Below, piece after piece: positions 25,701 to 37,177 of a stretch of 64,000 nt of DNA (its first letter is position 1; each line of letters starts with the position of its first letter). Source of the stretch: Zhengitettix transpicula (lineage: Eukaryota; Arthropoda; Insecta; Orthoptera; Tetrigidae). The stretch lies in contig CM073591.1 of the NCBI GenBank assembly GCA_037074705.1, positions 6,254,087 through 6,318,086 of the forward strand, read 5' to 3'. Both the position numbers and the translations under genes were made by a program. A model generated the notes under the pieces. The model worked only from the letters and a program-made list of their open reading frames with translations. It did not search any database and had not been told where the DNA came from.

Positions 25701-28700
25701 ACTGTCACGTGATTTAGCTTCAAGTCTGCGAAGCTGCCTGCTAATGTTGTCTACGTCACGTCGTGTCACGTCTCTCAGTCAGTGTTCTGTTTTTGACGTC
25801 ACTACAGGCGCCTGAGGATCCCTGGTCACGTTGTCCCCCCGTAGAGCAGAGGATTATTGACCCCAAGATAACATCAGCGTCGCAGACTTACGGGCCTTGA
25901 CGCCAAGTCACGTGACAGTGGCGTGTCTCCACCTTAAGGGACGCTCAAACAACCGCGTTATAAAGAGAATTAAATTCTCCACAACTAGACATCAGGAGTT
26001 ACGCCTTCATAATGCTGAGGTTTCACCAGTAAATAATAACACTTGAGAGTGATGAAGTGACGTAATCCTCTGTTCTACGGGGGAGACAACGTGACCAGGG
26101 ACCCTCAGGCGTCTGTAGTGACGTCGACAACAGAAAACACAGATCGAGAAACGTGATATGGCGTGACGTGACGTGATAGCAGAGTGTCTCTGCTTCGTAA
26201 TGTACAAGAAGGGTAAGCGGCGTTTCACAGTTTTCGGGACTTGACGTTGTATCACGTGACAGCGCGTGACGTGACAGTGACGGCGGCGTGTCTCCATCTT
26301 AAGGGACGTTTTTACAACCGCGTTATAAAGAGAATTAAATTCTCCACAAATTTCCGGCCATTGTGGAGCCATCAGGAGTCACGCCTTCATAATGCTTAGG
26401 TTTCAACAGTAAATAATAACACTTGAGGGTGATTAAGTGACGTAATCCTCTGTTCTACGGGGGACAAAGTGACCAGGGATCCTCAGGCGCCTGTAGTGAC
26501 GTCGACAACACGAACACAAGTGTGAGAAACGTGACAGTACGTGACGTACCTTTATCCACGAGACGTTTGAGGAAAGATAAAATTAACCGAGGGAACTTAA
26601 TTTGACCACTAATAAGGGACGCGAAGAAGAATGTAGGGGATTGTCGTAGGGCAGCGCCACCATCGTTCCTGAAAAACATTCCTTACATTATTAGTAACAG
26701 CAGAGCCTCTGTAGCCACCATCTCCTTTCTTTTAGTCCTGGACTGAACACAATAGACTTCCTTGCATGGTCACTACCACGTGACCGAGCTCAGGACTACT
26801 CGTGGACCACTGCGCATCTTACGAGTCTCGCTGGCATCGTTGTGTTCTGACCAACATGGAGGGAGACACGTGCGTTGTGCGGCTCGACCATTACGTCCTG
26901 CGTCTCGCTGTATCCTGTGTGACAACTGACGTGAACGCCGACTCGCCAGAGCTGATCCACACACGATACCAGCAGTCGTCGTCGTCCCGCGCTTTGTGAT
27001 GAAGCGATCTTCAAACTTATCCTGCATCCAAACGGTACATTTCCGGACGTGCGGTCGTGAAGCACCGCGTACAGTGGTGTGGTGTAGTTTCGATCCCGGT
27101 GATGCCGAATCGCTCGAGTCCGTGACTGGAGAATGGCGTCGCTTTTCCAAATCAAAAGTGGCACCGGATAAAACGCGTCCGGTCGCCCTCAATAGCGGCC
27201 ACTCCGCGTGTTGCACGTCGTCGACAACCAGAGACGGTCCTCAGGTGCGCCACCACGGTCCAGTGGTCAACTTGAGTAATGAGCACCGGAAGGGAGGTGC
27301 GGGCGTTGCCCTCCAGCTCTCGGGTTTCCCACAACAGTCCATCAAGACGTGACGTTTCGACGTCCAACAGCCCCTCTCCGCTTGGAACGTTGCCAAGAGC
27401 TGTTTCTCCTTCCACCTTCCTTTTTTATTATGGCAACAGGCTGCATGAGGGTGATCCACGTGGGGGCAACTCCCCTTTAATAGCATAGGAAGGGATTTGA
27501 AAGGGGGGATGCGGAAGGGTGGAGGAAGGTAGCCAAGGGTTAACTAGGGGCCCCCAGGCTATGGTTTAAGGATCCTACCCGGCATTCGCCTAAAGAAATG
27601 CAGGGAAAACCCTAGAAAAACCTGCATCTGGTAGGTCGGGCATTGGGTACTTGTCCCACGCCCTTCCGAAGGCGGGAGAGGAGTTTGCTGTGGGGACGCA
27701 GCATTCCCTTTTCCGTGCCTCGACTAGTTTAGGAGGCAGCTGGCCGACTATTGCAATGGGAGTAGCGGACAACTCTTACCGTATACCCAAGGTCTGTGAC
27801 CCCGGAACATACACTTCTCAGAACAGACCGAGGTGCCTCGGCACGTGGGACACCTTTTTTTAAATAAAACGTTTTTTTTATTATATATGTTATTTTTAAA
27901 CAAGCCTGCGAGTGCTATTCTCTCGCAGGTGAACCTGACAAGAGAGCTATGGAGAAGTTTGCCTTTGGGGATGCCTTCTCCTCTGTCTATTTTTTGAACT
28001 AAGGTTCCCACAAGGCCTGTTTTGACGTGGGACAAGTACCCAAGAGCCCGACCTACCTGACGCAGGTTTTTGTAGGGTTTTCCCTGCATTAGTTTTAGGC
28101 GAAATACCGGGTAGGATCCTTAAACCGTAGCCCGGGGAACCCTAGTTAACCCCTTGGATGCCTTCCTCTACCCTTCCACATCCCCCCTTTCAAACCGCTT
28201 TCCTACGCTATTGAAGGGGAGTTGCCACCATGTGGATTACCCTCATGTAGCCTGACTACACCTTGTTCTTCTTATTCTCAAGAAGATGATATACGAATGG
28301 GAGTTTTATTTGTGAAGTGAAGTTCGGGTTACAATTTTTTTTTTATTCCTTGCTTTATATTTCTGACTTTTTCCTTGTGTAATGTCCTTGTAACCCTAAC
28401 ATATTCCCCCTTATTTACGTACGTAGTATTCCTTAGATTCTCCCTGATCCTATTTCATGTAATTTGAAATATGGACACTTTAAATTCTTCTTATCACTAT
28501 TCATGTATAGTCTTAAACACCTAGGGTATTCATGTATGTCTCATTCCGTTCACATAAGTAAGTAACATCAGTTTGACTCGTCCTAATGTTATTCATGTGT
28601 TGGCCACGTGGCACAGAAGACAGAATGCAAGATGGCGGCCGCGTCGTGTCCCAGTCCTGCGGCCACCGTGCAGGCAGTGTTATGCGTAGTTACAGGCTGT

Positions 28701-31700
28701 TCCCTTGTCAGAGAACAATCCAGGAACCACGAAGAAGGACGCACGGCAAGTCAGAAAGATACAAGAAGCTGGACCAAGAAGAAGAAGAAGTGCTGAAGGA
28801 TCGCAGGCGCATTTCAGAGACGCGTTGCGAAATGCGCTGGCACGAGGAAGGAACAGGGACTTCCCGGAAGGCGAGGCCGGCCACTTCCCATCCGCGGAAA
28901 ATACCAGGAAAAACTGCATCCACGTTCCATTGCAAATTAAAAAAAAAATAGGCTTCTTTCAACGAAAACTCGTCGACGTTTTCCCCTCCTCAGTTACCAT
29001 CATGAAGATGAAGTGAACCGGACCTTGTCGTGAATCAAAACCGCAGAAATTAATAAACGTTGCCCCCCAGCTTGAGTCACAGACGTGGCCCCCCGCCCCC
29101 CTCGTGAGCTGGTACTCAGAAATAGTCGTTTTTTCAAAGACCTCATTTTTTTTGACTGAGGGAGCCGTTTATGTGGTTTAGTGTGGGACAGAATCGTCGC
29201 TACAATACACGGGGGGGGGGGTGAAGAAACACCTCGTGTATCTGGGTCATGGTTGGATTTGTTTGTTCTGTTGCACATCCTCCTCCTTGCCCAGGCTGGA
29301 CCGTCTCTTAAGGGTTGTTTTTAACCCCTTAATGCCCTACTGTAGCCACCATATATGCAGCATAACTTTCAGCATCTCCCTCCAGAGACATCTGTTGGTT
29401 TTCTAAGAGATTGTGACGCAGATATGAAGCGACATGCACATGAGGTTACAACATGCCTGTCCGAGCTTTCTGTGAGTCAACCCCAAGGGACAACTTTACA
29501 ATATTTATTTTCTTTGCATATTCAATGAACGAATAGCGTCATTCTAATAACACTAACATCATGAACATCTAATTAATGTGGATTGTCGATAAATCTGACC
29601 TAATAATATTTATTTGATATATAAATAAAACGGTAGTTGTTTTAATAACATTATATTATTGTTTAATTCCATTAAGACTTTGATATTGTAACGCGTGTAT
29701 TTAGGTTTAAGTTTTTTCTTTGTCTTCGGAAGTGTTGTTTGCTGTACACACACCCTGGCGTTACAGCCCTTGCTTTCCTCCTCCATCCTCCTTCATATCT
29801 TCCTCTACGTTCTCCACCCATTTCTTCCTCCTGGTCTGCCTACACCCCTTCTTCCTCCTGGTTTTCTTTTCCATATTCTTTGTAGTAGGGTTCTCCCTCC
29901 TCACTCCTTTCCACATGCCCTCCCCATCTTGAGAATTCGAAACCGTGCACGTGCGTGGGGGTGGTGGAGGAGATAAATATTTCCATCCAAGTAATTTTCG
30001 TGTCCTGTCTCGATTGTTGGCCTCAACATGACAGACATGGTCGACTACGGAACTGCAGCTGCGTGCTGTAACTCTTGTGACAATGAAAGAATCAGTCAAC
30101 TGGCATTTCGACGAAGTTTTGTAATAATGAAAAAAGTAAAAGAACGGGAGAATATAAGGGAGGGAAGCTTTTGGAAACTGGGGCAGTTGTTCTGCGCTCA
30201 CCGCAGCTGGTGGATGTGATTACGAGAGGCTCCGTAATGTTGTTGTCCCTGATGTAGTCCCAGGCAGAATCGTCGTGAGAAAGGGGCCTCAATTGGTTAG
30301 TGAAGAGTTCATCGAAGCCACACAATTTAGTACGACGCCTTAGCCAGTGGTCGACGCCTTGCAATGGTCCTGACTAAAGTCATCACTGCACTTAACCCGT
30401 TCTTCCGGCTGTGAGATACGGAGACGACGGTACGAGAGCTACAGCAAGCAACACAACACAGAATAGCAGCAGATCTCTTCTATGTGGTGCCTGAGACAAG
30501 AGTCTTCATGTTTAACTGTAATAAACTTATTACAGGTTCAGTATTCCGGAGTCTCTGGCAATAATAACAAGGACGACAACAGGGAAAAGGGTGCGGTATC
30601 ATTGACGTGAAACTGCTTCACAAAGGTGAGGTAACATCGTGGTTTAGATTTTACGGGTGTTTCGTGGTGTGGGCGTAGGAAGGGGCGAGCAAGGAAAAGG
30701 CAGTAAAGTGAGAAAGCAAAAGAAAGAAGAAAAACAGGGAAGAAAGACGGCAGAGTGCAAAGTAGACGAGCGTTCACGTCGTGTCGCCTTAACAACACAA
30801 CTTGTTCTTTGCACACTTCCCCTTCCTTTCTAGTTTTTCTTTACTTTCCTTTATCACTCTTCTTGCTCACCTTCTCTACTCTCCTTGACCCAGACAATGG
30901 ATTACCAGAAAAATCTGAATAATAATAATTTACCTCTACCACAGTGGTGGCAGGAGACGTTAATTAATTTGTTTAGAAAATATAAAGAATTAACGAAAAG
31001 CGCGCAAGCGCTGTGAATAAGGTGAACAATAAACGCCGAGGAGAAAAGGAAGGTCGAAGGAGGAGGGCTGTTCTCTCGCAGGCAGGCAGAACCTTGTAGG
31101 AGAGATACGAAGCGGCTACCTTTTGGGATGCCTCCTCATCTCCGTTTCTGAACTAAGGTTGCCTCAAGCCGAGGCCTGTATTGAGAGGCAAAGGATCACG
31201 CTTAGGGGGGTGCGGGTGCAACCGAGATTGCAGTCGAATGCAGGGTTATGGATGTCGCTGAGTTTAATTACGACATTCAACTCGCCGATTAACTGCCCCC
31301 CAAGCCCCGGGGGTGGAAATTTTGGAAACATGCGAACACACGGCCGATATTTGCGCCGAATGAATACTTTTAAGGGGGTTCGATAAGATTGATAGTGTTC
31401 CTCCCGATGATTGTTTTTTGGTGAATAATTGGGCAATAACGCGAAAAAGCAACCGAGATCGGAGTCAAATCGGTGGGGGGGTTATGGATGTATGACCGCC
31501 CGGGCAACGCCGGGCACCAGCTAGTTTACAATAAATACCATAAATAATTCCCATGCTGGTTGTCCTCGAGTTCAACAGTAAACACGACCTTCGTCCAGAC
31601 GAACAGCAACTTAGAAACAACTTAGAAACAACTTAGAACAACAACCTTAAGAGGTTATCCTTTGGTCCTTTGCAAAACTACAATTTTCTTTCTTTTTCTG

Positions 31701-34700
31701 GTGTCATCAAAGGACACAGAACATCCTCTTAATAAGTTTTCCCCACTACCAAATGTTTATAACATTAATTGATGTGATTGTGAGGTTTGTTACATGGGGC
31801 GGAACTAAACGAGCCTTAAAGACGAGAATGAAAGCAGCTGCTGCACCCGTGACCACAATCCAACACTGGATCAGGGAACCATCACCTTATAGCGCAATGT
31901 TGTGTGTTAAATATCACCGTATATGAAGTTCTTTGGCCCCTGCTGTAATTATCTCTGGTTTAAGTTCTTCCATGTTTTGTCTTTTTCCAGTCTTAAGTCG
32001 GCACTTCTTGGGTTCTGTGTTATTTACTGATGAACCGCGTCTGTATCGCAGAGTTCCACTTAAGAGTAGATCATCTCTGGCGTTCCAAAAGGTCCTGTGC
32101 GTCTCTCTCCTTCGCCTTTAAGTAAACGACGGGACGAACGCATTCGCCGGGGGATTTTACGAGGGCAATAACGTCCGTTAGCTTTTTCAATCACGGGCGC
32201 GCGTCAGCGCCATCTTGAACCGTGACGTCACAGCGGCGCAGAGGTGGTTTCCTTATAAACCTTAAAGTAGCCGGAATAAATATTGATAGGGGTCAAAGTG
32301 ATTGATACCGTTTTTCTCCCGATGGTCTCCGTGTATAGTTTCAACCCCCCCCCCCCGCCCCACCCCCTTTAGGCAGGCCGCACACTGGAAGCGACGAAAC
32401 TGTCGGCGACGCGATTTGCCTCGAGTCAAAACGTCGCAAGCTGTCTGAAGCAAAATGACTCGGGTCAAAACGTCGCAAGCTGTCTGAAGGAAAATTACTC
32501 GGGTCAAAACGTCGCAAGCTGTCTGAAGCAAAATGACTCGGGTCAAAACGTCGCAAGCTGTCTGAAGGAAAATTACTCGGGTCAAAACGTCGCAAGCTGT
32601 CTGAAGCAAAATGAATCGAGGCAAAACGTCGCAAGCTGTCTGAAGGAAAATGACTCGGGTCAAAACGTCGCAAGCTGTCTGAAGCAAAATGCCTCGTGTC
32701 AAAATGTCGCAAGCTGTCTGAAGCAAAATGACTCGGGTCAAAACGTCGCAAGCTGTCTGAAGGAAAATGACTCGGGTCAAAACGTCGCAAGCTGTCTGAA
32801 GCAAAATGACTCGAGGCAAAATCGTCGCCGACAAAATGTCTGAAGCTGTCAGAGACGGTTTCAGGCTGTTTCGAGCTGCGTCTCAAGCAACCAAACTCAT
32901 TTAATATCAGTGAAGACGAAATAGCTGTTATTATTTATTGTTATATGTTGTTGGAAGAAGACAAAAGTTTTCGAGATTTACACCCAATTAATACTAAAAG
33001 AAATATAAACGGTTTTCTTAATGAATTACGAGCGGACGTAAAACAAATTTTTCAATTTTTCACACAAGGATGAGCTCCAAATGTTTCCATGTCAGAAATT
33101 GAGAGAGAACTGTTTGCACCAGACGAAGGTGACATTGATCCTCCGACCATGGCAGCATAGTTTCATTTAGTCTGTTAGAGGTTTGTGAAGAAAATATTAT
33201 ATTGATTGTAAAAACAGTGTAACAATAACTGGTCATTACAACAAAATAATATTAATATAAATAATGTAGGTACAGAATAATAATAATAATATAAACTGTC
33301 TCTTTCTTTCACATATTCGCTCAATTTAATTTATCAACAAGACGCGTGCTTCGTTCATTACAAAATATTATCAATAATTCAACTCAATACACACACACAC
33401 TCATATATATAATATATATATCCATTGTCGGCTTCCTTTGTCAAGTAAACACCAACACAGTAATGAATATTTGGGGGCAAAGACGAGGTTGTGCTGGGCG
33501 CATGCGCAGTGCTGTCAGACAACGCGACGAGTCCATCTGTCAGCGTCCGACACGACGAGACATGACTCGACGTGTCTGACTGTCACGAGGCGACGGTCGC
33601 GGACTGTCTCAGACCGTCCCGCCGTGTCGGACGCGACAGTTTCGCCTGGTGTGCGCCCCTGCATAAGGAGCCCATGTATTTTCTTCCTCGAGTCGTCGTC
33701 CGACAAAATGACTCGTCGCGTCGCTTGCAGCGTGCGGCCGGCCTTACAGCACGGGAGGGGGGCGGGGGCGAACGCTTAGGGGAAGGGGGTGGACGGGTGT
33801 TACGAGTAAAACAACGCGAATACAACCGAGTTTGGAGTCAAATCCAGGGTTATAGAGGTCGCTGAGTTTAATTATGACATTCAATTAGCCGTTTAACCCC
33901 CCCGGCGGTTTGAAACAAGCATAAAAGGTTTGTGTGTTGATTGTGTTTCTCCAGTTGTTGTTTTTTGTATAATTTCAACCCGCTTTCGTCATGGGAGGGA
34001 GCACCGCAGGGGTGGGGGTGGGGGTGGAGGAAACTTACACAAAGACCACCGAGTTTGCTTGTGTCCTTTCTGACTCTGCCCTCTAGCTTTATGCTCTGTG
34101 GAGGCGCCCTTTGGGCTCTCACCACCCTAAATAAAAAACTCCTTGAATACTTTTGATTTTGTCATCGTCATGTTTTCCTCAAAATTTATTTGATTTTGTC
34201 GTCTTCTTATACTTCCTTTAGGAGTGTTTGCCTTTTTTTAGTATTTGTTTAATGTTTTTCTCCCCCCTTTCTTTGTATTTTTGGTATGTTTTATTCCAGT
34301 GGGGGGCATTCTCCGGTTTCACCGATATAATATCCACTTTGTGACGTTTCTTTCGTATTTTCTATCCTTTCATGTAGAGTTTTAAATTTTTTGGTCGTTT
34401 CGCCTTTTTTTTGCTGTATTTTTCCCATATCATCCCATTCGTCATTTATCTTTTTATTATTTCCTATGTTGTTTGTGTTACTGTTTGGAATAGTTCTGCT
34501 ACTCTTCTTGGCTCGTTTCCCCGGGATCCATGATTGCGTCATGTTTTCTTGGTTTCGCCGCCAGGTCTTTTGGTGTGCGCTCATAGCGAGACACTGTGGA
34601 TCTTGTGTTTTGATCTGTGCCCCCCCTGTGTGGCCATGATGGGGTCTTAACACCACAACAGGTACCTTGGAAGCTTACGAGGGCTGACTGTGGTGCTCCA

Positions 34701-37146
34701 CGGACGCGCCGCGACTTTTGAAGTCCTCCTTCACGCAGAGGAGTGACAACTGATGTGAAGGCCGACTCTGCAGAACTGATTGTCTTGTGTTGCGTCCAGC
34801 CGTGGCTTCCACGTGAGCCTGAGCCAGGAGCAGCTCTTATCTTTGCCCTCTTTGTACGGTCTTCTAGCAGCACGTCACGAGGTGCAGCGTCAAAGGTTTT
34901 CGCGAGATCGATAACCACAGCGTCCGTCCCTCATCAACTCCCTGCAGCCCCCAAGGAGTCCTCGCAGCCCTGCAGAACAACTAACGGTGAACTTTGGTTT
35001 GTGTTTCAGGTCACGGCCCCGATGCCGGGGTCCCGGACATGACGGTCATCTCCGACATCGACGAGCAGGGCATCAACAGGAACCTGCAGATCCGCTACGC
35101 CAGGGACGCCATCTACGTATCCTTGTCAGTGCCAGCATTCATGGGTAACTTAGCAACGTTGTCTCCGTCCTTGTGACTAGGACGGGTGAAAAGCGTGGTC
35201 TTTCTTCCTAAGCCATCGACGCTGTTTGCCCCTGAGCTACGAATCCGTCAGTTGCGTCACCTTGAAGGCGAACGGGCGTGCAGGGCTAGAGCCTGCCTCA
35301 CTCCCTTCTATCCCTTGCTTTCCTCCTCCATCCTCCTTCACATCTTCCTCTACATTCTCCACCCATTTCACTCCAGGTCTGCCTTCTTCCTCCTGGTTTT
35401 CCTTTCCATATTCTTTGTAGTAGGGTTCTCCCTCCTCACACCTTTGCACATGCCCTGCCCCCATCTAAGTCTTGCCCTCATTATGAAGCTCACAATTTGG
35501 GGATCACCATAGAGTTCTGATTCTCCATTCCTCATTTTAACCTTGCGCAATTTTAAGATTTCCATGACAAAGCACGCTCGCTGTCTAATACGTACGTCAT
35601 GTGCTGCCACCTGTTGACTTGGGAACGTTGTTACCTGCGGTGGATTGGAGAAGAATGTTTTGAGGAATCGCGCGCAGTTTTACTCACAGCTAACTTATTT
35701 TTAAAAGAGGGCGCGTCACTCGTTGAACCGCCTTGATGTGTGTGTTCATATGAGAATGTGGGTGGCAGTTGGCTCGTTGATGAGCATGCGACGTTAGGAG
35801 ACTGTAGTGTTGCGGCATGTACGGCGTAGAGTCCTTCGTCGTCGCGGGAAGTAAGCGCCTAGAGCGTGACCGCGTTAGGCCGTGGTTGTCTCTGTGTGTG
35901 TGTGTGTGGTTATCCCAAAGACGGATTTGGGGTAAATGGACGACTCCGTCCTCTCTGACTCCTGCTACAGTTCTCGTTACGTTACATTTGTCAATGGTAT
36001 TTACAATGGGAAGTAGGGAAATAGTACGGAGATTTCCGTAAACTATACAAAGATTCTATTGTAATAATAATAATAATATGTTACCACTTACTAAACAGCA
36101 AATGAACATAGATTCACCCTCGCGGCATTCGTCTAGAACAGGGAAAACCTGCATCAGGAGGGTCGGGCCCTTTGGTTGTTGTCCCCCGGCCTTCCTTCCT
36201 GGTGACTGGGCGACGGAGCTTGAGGGCAGCGGGCCGACTGTTCCGTATGCCCGTCCACGGTTCCTTCCACCTCTCACATCCCGACGAGGTGTTTGTTACG
36301 ACGGCGTGTGGGAACCTTAGATTGAAATCTGTGGCTAATAAGAGCCAGGAAGAGGAAAACCTCGAGCAGGAGGAAGTCGCTCCTTATCTCCAGTATTATT
36401 CAGACATGGTTGGTTGGGTTGGCTGTAGACAGGCTGCATGAGGCTAATCCACTTTGGGCAACTCCCCTTTAATAGCATAGGAAGGGATTTGAAAGGGGGG
36501 ATGCGGAAGGGTGGAGGAAGGTAGCCAAGGGTTAACTAGGGGCCCCCGGGCTATGGTTTAAGGAACCTACCCGGCATTCGCCTAAAAGTAATGCAGGACA
36601 AACCCCAGAAAAACCTGCATCAGGTTGGTCGGGCATTGGGTACTTGTCCCACGCCCTTCCCTGGATAGCGGGAGAGGAGTTTGCTGTGGGGACGCAGCAT
36701 TCCCTTCTCCGTGCCTCGACCAGTTTAGGAGGCAGCTGGCCGACTATTCCAATGGGAATAGCGAACAACTCTTACCGTATGCCCCAAGGTCTGTGACCCC
36801 CGGAACATACACCTCTCAGAACAGGCCTCGGCTTGTGGGGACCTTAGTTCAAACGGAGAGAGGAGAAGGCATCCCCAAAGGTAGCGCTTCGCATCTCTCG
36901 TATAAGGTTCTGCCTGCGAGAGAACAGCCCTCGGAGACCAGAATAAATAAATAAATTGGGCCCCGCGTACAGCTTAGGAACTTATGATGGGGCCGTGAAA
37001 ACTCGACCACGACAGAGAGAGAGATAGAGATAGAAAGAGATAGAGATAGAGAGAGTGATAGAGAGAGATAGAGAGAGATAGAGATAGAGAGCGATAAAGA
37101 GAGAGATAGAGAGCGACAGATAGAGATAGAGAGCGATAGAGAGAGT

Positions 37147-37177
<31 letters not shown>

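Larger units (their letters stand above)
32372..33743. mobile_element. PIF/Harbinger-type DNA transposon, non-autonomous
   Basis: The terminal inverted repeats are GGCAGGCCGCACACTGGAAG.. at the left and GGCCGGCCGCACGCTGCAAG.. at the right (reverse complement), with 3 mismatches in 25. Both ends are flanked by TTA (32369-32371 and 33744-33746), the TWA target duplication of this superfamily. Inside are a 39-bp tandem array near the left end and a short coding remnant. The flanks together are HEL1 sequence, so it inserted in a Helitron. Confidence 0.88.
16740..35009 (+). other. Myosin intron 1, about 18.3 kb
   Basis: The donor GTGAGT is at 16740-16745 and the acceptor GTGTTTCAG ends at 35009. 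The intron holds CpG-rich DNA to about 17.3 kb, seven or more REP1 copies, five HEL1 copies, a Harbinger-like element, a 420-bp tandem array and LINE remnants. Confidence 0.8.

Noticed and set aside
26773..27352. Open frames of 118-147 codons on both strands
   Set aside because: No recognisable domain in the longer frames, and both strands are open by composition; only a weak LINE link is kept.
28586..29016. Candidate gene starting at AAGATGGCGGCC
   Set aside because: The frames are charged and low in complexity, without domain or convincing splice signals; kept only as a note in the region entry.
32412..32822. CRISPR-like regular repeats
   Set aside because: Units are directly adjacent without unique spacers and the DNA is eukaryotic.
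32262..32886. Open frames of 181 and 190 codons on the - strand
   Set aside because: They come from a 39-bp tandem repeat whose length is a multiple of three, so every frame without a stop in one unit stays open.
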